From the NCBI GenBank assembly GCA_950295325.1, contig OX485805.1, forward strand, positions 54,336,758-54,400,757: 64,000 nucleotides of DNA. The letters are read 5' to 3'. Position 1 is the stretch's first letter, and the number at the start of each line of letters is the position of its first letter. This document shows, one piece after another, positions 10,993-23,505 of the stretch. This DNA is from Polytrichum commune (taxonomy: Eukaryota; Streptophyta; Polytrichopsida; Polytrichales; Polytrichaceae). A program made the translations under genes and the position numbers. The notes below the pieces were generated by a model. The model had not been told where the DNA came from, made no database searches, and saw only the letters and a program-made list of their open reading frames with translations.

Positions 10993-11460
10993 CATCACCT
11001 AGTTAAGAATATTTGCTAACTTACGAGTTAGTGAAGATTAGCTAACCAATGTATTAGCTAACTAAAATCATGGCGGCATCATCTAGTTAGGAGAATTTGC
11101 TAATAATATGAGTTAGTGAGATCAACTAACTAATTTGCTAATAATATGAGTTAGTGAGATCAACTAACTAATATGCTAGGTAACTTATTGCACACCTGCA
11201 CATCTTGGTTATCACTAACCAAAGGTTGACCAATTTAGAGTCAAATCGCATCACCTAGTTAAGAGAATCAGCTAGCTTACAAGTCAGTGAAAATTAGCTA
11301 CCAAAATTCTAGCTAACTAAAATTGTGGCCGCACCATTTTGTTAGGAGAATTAGCTAACAATATGAGTTAGTGAGATCAACTAACATGTATGCTAGCTAA
11401 CCGAAGCATGCCCACACATCCCAGTTACCACTAATCTAGAATGGTTGACCAATTTCAAAG
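10993..11460. repeat. Two tandem 254-bp units rich in TTAGCTAAC
   Basis: CATCACCTAGTTAAGA starts a unit near 10994 and another near 11248. Each contains several copies of GAGTTAGTGAGATCAACTAAC. A 41-bp piece ending in this motif is itself duplicated at about 11093-11173. A diverged inverted relative with GTTAGCTA and TAACTAG lies at 11880-12000. It looks like a satellite seed or MITE debris. Confidence 0.6.
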
Positions 11461-12033
11461 AGGAGTTAGGGTTGACTGACTGAAGTTTACTCAACTTGCC
11501 CAAGGGTTGAACATGATACTAATTATGATACTTTATAATTTTGTGGCCCACACCAATTGTTTTTCATTAAGATAAACATAAAACCAAATATTGTAACTAC
11601 AATAATATAACATTATTTGTCTAAATTTGGACATTTAACATAATAGTTTCCTCTTATTTTTAGTAAAAAAATTAACATCGTATACTAATTTAAGATCGTG
11701 TAAGAAATAGTGTGGTCCACCTCATAGTGGAATAAAGAAGAGACGGGGAGAATGAAAGGCAAGCATTCAAGAAAAAAACTTGGGCTACTCATTTGTAGAA
11801 GTTAATTAGCCTTCAGAGTATGGCCGGGATGAGTTAAAATTTCTTCACAAAAGCAAGGTCTCAAAAAGATAGCTAACTTCTAGTTTGATAACTTTTATTG
11901 AAATATTAATTTTAACTAAGTGGTGCGGCCATGACATTTGATTAGTTCTCGTATAAGTTAGCTACCTCGTATTTTAGCTAATTATCTTAACTAGACAATG
12001 CGGGCACAATATAACTATTTTGAGTGGTTACAT

Positions 12034-12538
12034 CCCGGGTACGCAACTCCCATATTATACGCAGGAGGCATCGTACTTAAAACGGCTTAGAGGATGACTT
12101 TTGTAAAAACTATATCAAATTATATCAAATTAAAATGATCAAAAAGTTGGGTGAAGACCAAATTAAGTAAAATGAGATGAAAAGAAAGTTGGGTTGCATA
12201 TTTATTAAGCCTCCCATTAAAATTATAAGCCACGAATAGTTGCCTCCCATTAAAATTATAATTCATTCACAATGTTAAAGTTTTATTAAAAAGTCCAAAA
12301 AGTTGGGTAGTTTGACCTATGGTACATGTAAAAAAAATCATATAATTAGGTTTTTCAATGCACTTTTATGCTTCAAAATATATTCATTTCCTATATATAA
12401 TTACATTTTTGGATTCCTTGTTAGAAGGGCTACAAGGGTTGCCTACATTAAAACAAATTGTATCACTCAATATTGGACTAAAATGCATTATAAGTGATTA
12501 TAATCAGGACCATATAATACGGGAGTTGCGTACCCAGG
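12034..12538. mobile_element. 505-bp MITE with 8-bp target-site duplication
   Basis: Direct repeats GGTTACAT flank the element at 12026-12033 and 12539-12546. The TIRs are CCCGGGTACGCAACTCCC and, inward from the right, CCTGGGTACGCAACTCCC, with one mismatch in 18. Similarity continues as CATATTATA/CGTATTATA. The 8-bp duplication suggests hAT or a similar superfamily, but the terminal CC is unusual for hAT, so assignment is open. The inside has no coding capacity. It carries a short internal repeat of CCTCCCATTAAAATTATAA near 12210 and 12243. Confidence 0.8.
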
Positions 12539-12546
12539 GGTTACAT

Positions 12547-13359
12547 ACTCTAACCGGAGCCTTAACCGGGATGTCCCTCAAGAGTGCAGCTTGGTAGATA
12601 GTATATCCTACATGTTCTTCTCATTACAAACACTGGACATAATTCCAGAAAACTCTAATTTTCAAAAAAGTCTTCATTATTCTTGGCTTGAATCAAAATC
12701 AAGGCACTTCCTCATAAATTTCCGTGCTCATATAATTATTCATCATAGAAGTATTTTCTTTATTTTTTAAATGATCATGATATAGGTCCTCCAATATTAA
12801 ATCCAATTGTGTTGATTGTTGAGCTGTTGAGGATAGAATACTTAAAACTATGCCCTAAAACTATGACTTCGTACCTTACTTTTACATTAGACTAGTAGGA
12901 AATAGACTAATAGGAAGTAGTGACATTAGTAGAGATCATGGTTCTTTTGCACACTTGCAATGAACACAATGGTCATTTGTGTTGTCTGGACCACGCTCAT
13001 TTTGGACCGCCATTGAGTCATTTTGTCATTTGGGCCACCACTAAATTTATGCTATTAATCTTGTAGATTATATTCACATTTTTGTGGACCATGATGCCAT
13101 CTTGCTATTTTGTTGGTCATGGGTAAGGTCCATGAAGTTTATGATATTTTTGGCTACTTATAAGTCATAGATTTTATTCAAGTTTATTCATAATATCTAG
13201 ATTTCATGCATATTTTTGAATCTACAATATAAAGAGGCTTATGTTCTCACTTTGTTTAATTTAGAGATCTTCTTATAGTTGTCTATATATATGTCCCCTT
13301 CTCCAATTGTTATATTTTTGGCTACTCATTAAAGCTTATACACAAGATTCCATGTTTAT
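12547..13359. other. Intergenic, nothing recognised
   Basis: AT-rich sequence with no open frame of interest and no clear repeat. Confidence 0.5.
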
Positions 13360-13755
13360 TATTGAATGTTCATGAAGGAATATTCTATCTTTGTTTTGAT
13401 TTTAGAGATCTTAATAGATCTAGTCTAGATCTAGATGTTCGCCACCTTCCTAAGTAATTACCAATGTGAGAGGGAGAAAGGGAATTCCCGCATACAAGTG
13501 TTATTCATTCATCCAACAAAGAAGCCCTGAAATAGTAAACAAGCCGTGTTTTACTATTTTTAGTCAATTGGATACCAAATTTAGGCTAAAAGATCCCAAA
13601 TTAGTTTAATCACCTTCATAAGTATTACCAATGTGAAAGAGAGAGGTACTAAGTTTCATTTTCCCACAAAGGAATTGCCTCGTCAATGATATTATCAAAG
13701 TTCACATTTCGGCCCTCCAAAGCATTTCTAAGCACAGCTTCCAAAAAATTTATTC

Positions 13756-14180
13756 CAACCCACCGGGCCTTGAATCATTCACAACCCACACCCAAATTTG
13801 ATCCCCCAAACCACTAGAAGCAACACAACTTACCAACATGAAAATCCAACATAAAGGATCCTCGAACCTCCATGCATCCGCAAAGAGCAACACTAGGCAT
13901 GCAATCAATTTGCCTCCGTAATTGAATCTAATGACACTATAATGACTTAGAGTTCACCGATGCAAATCAAACCCACCGGGCCTTGAAGCACTCACAACCA
14001 ACACCCAAATTGGATCCCCAATCCACCAGACGTACTCACAACTTACAATTAACCCACCAACATGAAAATCCAACATAAATGTTCCTCGAACCTCCATACA
14101 TCTGCCAACAACAACACTCAGCCTACAATTGATCGATTGTCTGTACATGGCAAAAATCACCATAACTATTGCTACCCACA
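13756..14180. repeat. Tandem duplication, about 213-bp period
   Basis: CCCACCGGGCCTTGAA, CCCAAATTTGATCCCC, CATGAAAATCCAACATAAA and CCTCGAACCTCCATRCAT occur in the same order in two successive units starting near 13757 and 13970. The units have diverged. The 169-codon minus-strand frame here (13954-14463) has no recognisable similarity and may be chance. Confidence 0.6.
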
Positions 14181-14846
14181 ATTGCAAAACCAAAAGGACA
14201 GATGAAGAAAGAAACAACATTTTAGCACCTATTAAATGTACCTTGAACAAGATTGGCATGTGGTGCAAGATCGGTAGCCACCCACTGAGCTCGAAACCAA
14301 ACACAAAGCTTGACAACACCAATTGAAAACACAAGAGCAAAAACATAATAAAATAAAATAAAAATAACGCCCGTATCCGAGCAAAAGCTGAAGCTTGAAG
14401 CAAGAATGGGGTAGAGAGAAAAACCCGAATGGAGGAGTGAGGTACTTTGCCCAAGGGGCTCAAACTCTTCTTATACTTGTGAGAAAGGGGCTATGGTTGT
14501 TTAGAGCCTCAAAACCCTAATTGGCCCAATGACAATGGAACCAACCATAAATTAGCCTCCATGGTTTTTGACCTTATGAGTCATGACTCTAATATTACTC
14601 TGGTAACATTCCCGTCCTATCCCTATTCCCTTCGGTTACTTGTCTAAAATTTTAAAAATGGGCTCGGTAAATATCCCAAACTATGATGCCTCCACCAGCC
14701 ATATTGCTAGCCTATTCTCCCTTGAACTGGTCGATTTCCGACCTTGACAATTTTACATCGGTACCTCATCCGAATCACTGCAAACTCATTCGGAAATCTC
14801 CAAAAAATTCCGGCTAGCTCGTAACTAAACCTCAGTACTCCTTGTA

Positions 14847-15880
14847 CAGTGGGGTGACACCGAAATTGGCACCTTGTGCAATTCCAGGGATAGTGCCCAC
14901 ACTGCTGCCAACTTTGACACCCTCCTGAGCGCTGGAATTTTTTTATTTATACATGATATTTTTAGACACAAAATCATTGTTATGTTGACAACATGTGTAC
15001 CAAATTTCAAAGCTAGAAGATTGATTTTAAAAAAGATATTCAAGATTTACTAACAAGGGGTAGTTGTAAGAAATGTTTCACAGCTGCCAACTTTGACACC
15101 TTCCCAAGGATTGAAGAATTTTTTTTTCACATGGAATTTTTGGAGTAAGAACATCTTTATGTTGTTTACACATGTGAAAAAATTCAAGTCCAAAAGACCC
15201 ACAAAAAAAATGATATTCCAAATCTACCAACAGGTGTAGTTGTGAGAAACAAAGGGGAGAATTGTTTCACAACTTCCAACTTTGACAGCCTCCCTAGGGC
15301 TAAGAATCTGTTATTTCAATATGAAATTTTTATCCTTGAAATTTTTGTCACATGATCTTTATGATGTTGATCACATGTATGAAAATTTTCAAGGCCAAAA
15401 ATTTCATATTGAAATAACAGATTCTCAGCCCTAGGGAGGCTGCCAAAGTTGGAAGTTGTGAAACGATTCTCCCCTTTGTTTCTCACAACTACACATCATG
15501 GTAGATTTGGAATATCATTTTTTTGTGGGTCTTTTGGACTTGATTATTTTTTCATGTGTAAACAACATAAAGATGTTCCTACTCCAAAAATTCCATGTGA
15601 AAAAAAAAATTCTTCAATCCTTGGGAGGGTGTCAAAGTTGGCAGCTGTGAAACATTTCTTACAGCTACCCCTTGTTAGTATATCTTGAATATCTTTTTTT
15701 TAATCAATCTTCTAGCTTTAAAATTTGGTACACATGTTGTCAACATAACAATGATTTTCTGTCTAAAATTTCATGTATAAATAACAAATTTCCAGCACTC
15801 GGGAGGGTGTCAAAGTTGGCAGCAATGTGGGCACTATCCCTGGAATTGCACAAGGTGCCAATTTCGGTGTCACCCCACTG
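14847..15880. mobile_element. 1,034-bp near-perfect palindrome (foldback element) with TA target
   Basis: The left arm (14847-15357) and right arm (15369-15880) are inverted copies separated by only 11 bp. The ends are CAGTGGGGTGACACC on both arms, flanked by TA at 14845-14846 and 15881-15882. CAGT-type ends with a TA target fit pogo/Tigger-type transposons, which this window also encodes; the link is inference. Each arm contains three copies of a unit of about 180-190 bp marked by YTKCCAACTTTGACA, so six in total. The reading frames seen here arise from the repeats and are not genes. Confidence 0.85.
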
Positions 15881-17130
15881 TACATTGGACCGGTTGTGGC
15901 CAGCTCTGTCAAACAACAATCATCTTGGGCATGTTTTTTTTTTCTTTGACCATTGTCTAAAATTATATGTTTAAACATTCATAATGTCTTCATATTAACA
16001 AGATAATGTTCCAGTCCATGGTCATTTTTGGACAATAGATTCTTTTGCTAATTACTAGGGACAAATTTATGAAAATTTAAGAATGGAATAATTATACATA
16101 TCATGTTAAAAGCTCATGTAACACGTTTGTGGGCCTCCACCTAGGGCACCTTAGGTACATAGCCACACCTACAAGACTAGGCCAAGAGTGGTGGCCAAGG
16201 GGTTTCATACCTTGGACCTCACGGGCACCACTTTGATATCCTAGCCTCCAACTCCTTGCACCACACTCGACAATACAAGAATGCATGTTGAGCCACTCTA
16301 TATGGCAAAGCCACTTTGAGACTAATGTTGACCAACTTCAAGGCCCCGAATTTCCTTGATGGGTGCACTATTTATGGGTAAATACTATGGGTGCACTATA
16401 CCTAATTAAAAAAATTAATTTGATAAGTACACTCCACTAAATTCTCATGTGTGTGAATAATATTTAAATGAACATATTATTTTTCAAAATTATTCCCAAT
16501 AGAGGAGTTATATTATACTATGATAGGATTTGATCAAGAGTTTAGAAAACGACGAGTTGAACGACCTATAAAAATTCCTTTATTATATAAGGTTTTATCA
16601 AGTAAGTTTTTCATGATCTGTATCATCCATTTATCTATTAGGCATTTATCCATAAAGAATTATATCTTTTACCAATAATTTGTGACATTGCTTAGTACAA
16701 ATAGTAAACGTGATGCTAAACACCATAGACAATATAGTGATAAATGCTATTCATGAAGTTCAGTTACGTGAGTGCATATTAATGTAGAGAAAAAATGTAC
16801 CTCTCATCTATCCAACATAAGAGCTTGATGGGTCCCAATAATTTTGTGGTGACCATCTCAAATGACTTGGATTATACTAATTGCAGTTTCTAAAATCAAG
16901 TTTGGTATCCAAACAACTTAAATAAATAACCTTCGGACTGCATATTAGTTTAATGTTTTTGCATTGGATGAATGAGAGATACACTTATATGCAATAATTT
17001 CCTCTCTCCCACAAATCTAGTAATTCAGGAAGGTGACTCACATCAATAGATGGGTAAATTGTAATGTGGAAGAGAGGAAATAGACAAGATCTTTAAATTA
17101 CACATTCCTTCATGGACAATCAATTATAAG

Positions 17131-18994
17131 CGTGGTCCAATCTCACAGGTGGGTCACTTACTGCACCTTACAAGCAATGTGGGGCATAATATAGGGAGTT
17201 TTACATTTGTTTGAAATAAAAATTATAAAGGAATTCCATATTATGAAGGGTCCACTAAAAGTAGACAATCTCATTATAAGTAAAGTAGATATGTATAAAA
17301 TGTGGGGCATTGCTTCTTAATAAATCTAATATGGGAGTTAAAGTTTAGGATCCTAGGGTCTATATTTAGTATGATGAAGATTTGGGAGTTAGGGGATTTT
17401 GAATTTGCAAGAGATTGTTAGATTTTAAGGTTGTCATTTTTTTGGGTACCCATGTAGGATTTTCTTTGTGCTTGTCCAGAGACTCCCACACAGTGGGTGT
17501 TGCGTTTTTTACCACACAATCATTTTTTTTTTGGGTAAGTACACTTGCACTTTTGTAATGCATATGGTGTATGATATTTTAGTTGTTGATATGGTTGTGT
17601 ATTTTATGCAAGTTTGATGTGGTTGTGTTTTGTCCAAAGTCCTTCTGAAGTTCATAACTTTATAAACCGTGTTTGCAATAGAATGAATGGACGTGAATAA
17701 CCTTTTTATTAGTTGAACATAATGATAGGGTGCAAATAAATAGGTCGTTTTAGAGAATAAAATAATTTAAGGGAACCTTCAATCATGCCTTGGAAGTAAA
17801 TAACCCCTAAACCAATTTGCCTCCACTGCACATGGTGCACAAAAATATCGCAATTTGGAATCCAAGACGTCATTATTTATCTATATTTATTCATAGAGTG
17901 ACCAACCCGTATCCAATCTAATGAGTAAGCTTGAATGAGTAGCCAAAAAATACACCCTAAACTCCATAATGTCCACTATCTAATATCCCAAAACCCCAAG
18001 GGAGCAGATGTTCTTAGTTCAAATCTCAGTCCTTATTCTCACATTTCTCTCCCTTATATCACAAGTTTCACCATTAATGCAAATTACCAAAGACATCAAC
18101 CTACACCCTTGCATTGCGCCACATGTCAATATGTGGGGTGCCTTCTTCTTATTCTTCTTCTTCTTATGCCACTTGTTGAATTCTTGGTGCGTGGATTTGC
18201 CATTTTGCTCAGGAAGGCCAAGTGGGAGGTTGTCATGTGAAGGTGGATCATGTGTTATGATTCGATAGATTTCCCATGTGAGGATTTATTCTAAGCTCTA
18301 AACCCTAATCTTGAACCCTAGACTTCTCCCTCTCACCTCTGCTTCGCATCTCTCGGCAATTCAATCCATCAAGTGGGAAGTTCTTTAAGGAGTTGAATAC
18401 ATACATGTCTATGCATTATTCAATTTGAAGGTCACCACTTACTAATCTCAAATGCAAGCCCTATTAATTATGCTTTCTACATATCCTTAGAAGCTAAGTT
18501 GTTTTGAATCTAAGATCGAGCACCACGGAATTGGTAATGTTCAAAGACACTTTAATCAATTTATGATGAAGATTTAGAAGCAATCACTATGCATTGGACA
18601 ACAATGATGACTTCAAGGTTCATCTTTGTACACCATTTTTTTTATTAATGTAAATATCTTCTTAGCAAACAGTGGAATTCTTCATCAGATGCTTGGGATT
18701 TTGTCCATGTTTTGAATTTGATGTGTTGGTTGTCTCCAAATCAAGAAGGAAGAATTTGTTGACCTTTGCAAAGCCATCTCTTTGAAGTTTGAAAGGGCAG
18801 ACAAGGTGAGTTGCATTCATGTCTGCATTTGGTTGACATCAGTAGATTGATATTTTGTTTCCATGTATGTTTTTTAAGATGAATTTATGGTAAGCTCAAA
18901 CTTGCAAAATGTGGTGGCTGATCATAGGCTCATTATGGGGGGTCTATGAGTCCAAGTTTTGAACATTTTGCATACAAGGTTGTCAATGTCTAGG
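17131..18994. other. Intergenic, no gene recognised
   Basis: A 101-codon and an 86-codon open frame overlap at 17935-18268 on the plus strand. Both are low-complexity and leucine/phenylalanine-rich, with no recognisable family. They are not supported as genes. Confidence 0.4.
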
Positions 18995-19095
18995 GAGGAT
19001 TTTGGGCATAATTAGTCAAGATTCTAGTGTTTCCAAGACCAATTGGTTACATGTTGACATCTTTCATTTTTCTTTATTAAACTAAGGAATGTTCT
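18995..19095 (-). repeat. Dispersed repeat (GGTTACATGTTGACATC family), copy
   Basis: It shares GGTTACATGTTGACATCTTT and ATGTTCTATA with inverted copies at 21977 and 43779 and a like-oriented copy near 29860. The boundaries are not defined and the family is unknown. Confidence 0.5.
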
Positions 19096-19165
19096 ATAAA
19101 TTAATGTAAATGGATCAGATCGAAGTCAAGTCCTTCTCTTTTCTCTTAAATCAAAAGCTAAAGTA

Positions 19166-19534
19166 GAGGTGCCTATAATTGATCACTTAATAGATTTTGA
19201 GCCATATATGAAGAAATATAAGGTGGTGCAATTTTTCCCCGTGTTAGAAGATAGAAATTATGAAGATTGCAAAAAAAAATTGGTAATTTTATTCCTTGAA
19301 TTGAAAGTACTGTGAATGTTTTAAGCCAAAATAGACCCGAACATATTACCAATGTGTAGAGTCTCCCATAACCGCTCATTTTAACCGTTCATCCCTTCTC
19401 ACTTTAACACACAAAACAAGGATATGCATCATGGCACTATTGGTTCCGCCCATATCAAAATTAAGTCCCAACCTAATTGAAACTCCATTACCCTATAGAT
19501 TATCAATGGGGTCCTAGTTGAGAATAGGCGCCTC
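19166..19534 (+). mobile_element. MITE, GAGGCGCC family, copy 2
   Basis: It begins TA-GAGGTGCCTATAATTGATCA and ends GAATAGGCGCCTC. The right flanking TA has become TT. The internal sequence is collinear with the copies at 48036 and 5178. Confidence 0.75.
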
Positions 19535-20488
19535 TTGTATACTATACCTTGAGCTATTTGTCTTCAATGTTTAATTTTTGCACAAATTTCAATATCATCA
19601 CTTCATTTTGGTCCACACATTGCATACATTAGTAGTGCTAGCAAGTTCCCTTTCAACAATTAACAAATACAATTTTCTACTAAGATTGAAATCTACAAAG
19701 TGTTTTGCTTGAAGGCAAAAAAGGTAAGATTCAACCTCTTAAAAAGGTTCACTTATGCAGACGCATACACACCAGTTGTCCACTGCACAACTGTTCGTGT
19801 CCAAAAATTATCAACTTTGTAATTTTCTTCATCATCTTCATAAAGCCCATATTGAATGCCATGGATACCCACATGCCCACATGCCTCCCTCCTACATCCA
19901 AAGCTTCCTTATATTCACTTGACCCAAATCAAGATCATCCGGCTGCCCACTCACTAGAGAACCTAACAATTTTCATCTTCTCCGAGGTTTTGTAGATCCA
20001 AAACTGCATCATTCTCCACACCACCCTCTTCATAATCATCTTGATTTGCTCCATGTTGGGGTCTTGCACCAATGTCATGTACAAAGTGTTTCTCAACTTC
20101 TTGGAGTGCCCAATCGTACCATAAGCTTTGCATATGTATGCAACTTTGGGAGATTATCCGTGACCCATGCATGAAATCATCAATTCCAACATTACGATGT
20201 TGCACTTTGTGTTATTCCATACAGTCACACGCTACGCTAATTCTTTATAATCACACATCCATGTTAACGCTACAAAAATTCCGTAATATAACGTGCACTC
20301 TAGTTGCCACATGTGTGATCCTAAGGAGTTTAGAGTGTAGAACAAGGTCTTCACGGACCTTTCACATGAGTTATGACAAGGACATGACACAACTCCCATA
20401 GTATATGCAAGAAAATTGACTAAACACTATTCATCCATGTTCGTATGGTCGTGGCCATGACACAAAGGTTTTTTCCTAACAAGGGACC
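19535..20488. other. Intergenic, nothing recognised
   Basis: Short open frames on both strands (up to 109 codons at 20072-20401) have no recognisable protein similarity. Confidence 0.45.
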
Positions 20489-20570
20489 TTGTCAAAACTA
20501 CTACTAGGTCTTACAAGGTTAGTAGTAGTAGTAGTAGTTTTGACAAGTTTTGACTACTACTACTACATTA
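20489..20570. repeat. Inverted trinucleotide repeat hairpin
   Basis: A TAG trinucleotide run (about 20519-20537) is followed by TTTTGACAAGTTTTGA and then an ACT run (about 20552-20566). The two runs are complementary and would fold into a hairpin. Confidence 0.7.
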
Positions 20571-21976
20571 CTATCATTTTAGAATGTCCAGGTGTGTTGA
20601 AAGTCCAAGAAACCATCACTTTACAAGGGGCACAGAAGTTGGTGCCACCCAATGTTGGATTGATATTGTCTTTTTTTATACCATTCAAGAATCTATAATG
20701 AGGACTTCATATCTTTTGATACCAATAGGATATGGATAGTTCAAGAATTTGTTTTTGGATATTATTTGGGTCTATATACCATGCAAGGTCCTTCGCATAC
20801 CTAGCTAAAATAGCCCTAATATATGAATATGGTTTAGAATGATATTGACCTAATTAATAGCTTGGGTATATAAAGGATGGCTATATTTGATATTGTACGT
20901 ATATTAATGACCTTAAATATTCAGAACTTGGAATTTATTTCATAAGCCTTGACTTCATTATAGAGAGAGATAAATTAGTTGAGATAGTATTTGCCATACA
21001 TAAAGTGCTTGGCTTTGTAAATTACTATGCTTTTTGAATGTTTATGAATTTTTTTTCACAAAATGAAAAGTTATTATATGATGTTGAATCACTTTCACTA
21101 AAAACCTTTCCAAAGATCAAAACCTATCCACTTTATTGTGCTTGCACAGATGTAGGTTATATATATTACCATCATTTATGATGAATATTGACATGCATTC
21201 ACCTACTACATACTGGTCCAACGTTCGTGCCATCCTTTGAGATATTTTTTAAGCTTTCTACCTCAACTTACTAAAATAATAGATCCCATGTCATATGATC
21301 GTATTTTATGAGCTAACATTTCTCATTTGGTACCCTTCCGTACAGTGCCCGCGTGATACGATAACGCGCAACTTTCCATTGTAAGTGGTCCCCCCTCCCC
21401 CCCCCCCCCCCCCTCCAAAACAGTCCTTTTACTTCAAGATTGGGTATCGCAACGACTAGGTTGATCCATTCTAATGATCATGATACGAAGAAACAACCAA
21501 GTGAACTTTTCCTTAACAATTCTTGATTTCAAGCAAGTTATCACTCATTGTCAACATGTTGAGCTAATATTGATTCTGAAGGGCATTGAAGCTCCATTGT
21601 TTGTGAACACATTTGCAAACTCGGTACAAATCGGGATGCGGTACACGAGCCAAAGTTGGCAAAGTCAATTGGTGTGCATCAAGATGACCATCAAGGCTAC
21701 TTTCGGGAAGGACCGGAGAACTCTGATGTCTCTTAAATGACAACTTCTCATCCCAACGATTCACCAGTACTTTCAAAAATGGCTTTCTGGGACAGTGAGC
21801 CTTATCGGCAATATCTCCAGCCTCCAAGGCTTCAACATCTTTGGAATGTTCTTGAAAGGTGTACAGAGAGCGTTCCACTGTTGTCGTTCATGTCATTCAT
21901 TCCAAGGTGCATCGTTTAGAAGCCTTGGAACAAAACTGCAGACCTATGTCCGAGAAGAACCGGCGGTTGGTTGCAG
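20571..21976. other. Intergenic with a long C tract
   Basis: A nearly uninterrupted run of C lies at about 21390-21414. Opposite-strand open frames of 88 and 104 codons overlap at 21474-21878 and have no recognised similarity. Confidence 0.45.
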
Positions 21977-22165
21977 GTGAACCGGTTGAGTTTGAGAAAT
22001 AACCAGTTCAAGTTCAAGTCTTCAGAAAATTTACTGATCATTTTAGAGGGATCTATAGAATATACCTCACATGAATAAAGTAAAACCGGAAGATGTCAAC
22101 ATGTAACCAGTTGGATTTAGAATCACTAGGATCTTGACCGACTATGCCCAAAAACTTCCCGGGCA
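21977..22165 (+). repeat. Dispersed repeat (GGTTGAGTTTGAG...CAACATGTAACC family), copy
   Basis: GAACCGGTTGAGTTTGAGAA, TTCAAGTTCAAGTCTTCAG, TTTTAGAGGGA, AATATACCTC and GACCGACTATGCCCAAAAA occur in the same order as at 43779-43973. A shorter copy is at 39518-39660. No ends were found. Confidence 0.6.
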
Positions 22166-22948
22166 CTGGGGTAGAGGCCTTGGAACAAAAACCGCAGATG
22201 CAGTGGAGGTAGAATGATACTCTCAGATTATACAAACAGTGCAATGATTAGTAGGAAGAAGCACATATGAACATAATATAGCAGGGTATGCGTGCTCCGT
22301 GGGCCCAAGCATGCATCACAAGCAGTGTATGAATTCTAAATCAAATGATCATCACCAGGGGTGTTTTTTCACAAGGTCCCTAACATGTCTAGGGACATGT
22401 TCATAAAAAAAAAACATTTCCAATGGACGGGTTCTTAGAAAATGAACTGGTTTTGGGACGTGTCAAATTCACTTTGGACAGGTTCTAAAAATAACATTTT
22501 TTAAATTAAAAAAATGATACAAATATCAATTACGTTATGTCATATATGACATGTGAATATAAGCATAATGCAATCAAACCACTAATACCCAATCAAACTA
22601 TCAATCTTAAAGTGCTTGATTCACCTGCATACATTAATTCATCAACCACAAAATTTAGAACCTTTTTAACATAATGTCAAAGACAACGCTTCCACCATCT
22701 TAGGCACATGTAAGGCTCAAATATCTACTCATACATTGACCCAACAACTTACAAGCTCAACCCTGCAATTTGCTAGGGTTTAACTCGAATTGACAGAAAT
22801 TTCCTGCACAACCCTCGAATTTGCACTCAACCCACAACAAAAGAGAGGAATAAGACTCTCAAGATTTAGGATGCTAATGTATCGAACATATGCAACTGAA
22901 AGCTAAAGCAACTGAGAGACCGGTGAGAGATAACTTGATTGCAGTCGT

Positions 22949-23180
22949 CAAATGAACCAGTTGAGTTTGAGAAAAACCCTGTTAAAGTTCAAGATTGCAG
23001 GAGAAGATTGTTCCAGCAACACTCTTCAACTTCTTGAATTCGAGTTAGTTTCAAATGAACCGGTTGAGTTTGAGAAAACACCTGTTGAAGTTCAAGATTG
23101 CAGGAGGAGATTGTTCCAGCGGCACTCTCCAACTTCTTGAATTCGAGTTGGTTTCAAATGAACCGGTTGAGTTTGAGTGA
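22949..23180. repeat. Tandem repeat, 103-bp period, inside the hAT element
   Basis: CAAATGAACCRGTTGAGTTT occurs at 22949, 23052 and 23155, giving about 2.2 copies. The unit is related to the start of the dispersed repeat at 21977 and 43779, so the element has captured or shared that sequence. Confidence 0.75.
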
Positions 23181-23384
23181 CTGAGTCTAGTTCAGTTTCT
23201 CTGAACTAGTCTGTGGACAAACAGACAAAATGGGGCAGTGGCAGGCTAGCAAATTGGTAATTATAATAGAAAAAGCAGAAATGAACGAAGATAGTAAGAT
23301 ACTATTGTTTCCAAGTGGCAAGTGCACCAATCACATGCCGACATCTTTCGGGTGATCTTTATCGATTTGTTTTTTCCTTTAACC

Positions 23385-23505
23385 TTTTCATGGACGGGTT
23401 GGTTTAGAAATTACCGGTTTTGGGACGGGTTGTTTTTTCTTCAACCTTTCCATGGACGGGTTGGTTTTGAAATTACCGGTTTTGGGACGGGTTGCAATTT
23501 TTTTT
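23385..23505. repeat. Tandem repeat, 62-bp period, inside the hAT element
   Basis: CATGGACGGGTTGGTTT, then ATTACCGGTTTTGGGACGGG, occurs twice (23389 and 23451). It is an amplified subterminal region rich in GGACGGGTT. Confidence 0.75.

Larger units (their letters stand above)
13360..17130. repeat. Diverged inverted repeat pair bracketing a 3.8-kb segment
   Basis: Sequence at about 13360-13600 matches the reverse complement of about 16880-17130. Matching pieces include TTCATGAAGGAATATTC, AGATCTT, CACCTTCCT, CATTCATCCAA and TTGGATACCAAA. Similarity is clearly imperfect. This could be an old transposon with long TIRs. The palindrome at 14847-15880 and a tandem duplication sit between the arms. 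The outer boundaries are approximate. Confidence 0.45.

Noticed and set aside
14825-15978. Frames sharing a RVSKLAAVWALSLELHKVP-type sequence on both strands
   Set aside because: They come from the inverted arms and repeat units of the 1,034-bp palindrome, so the shared peptide reflects repeat structure rather than a protein family.
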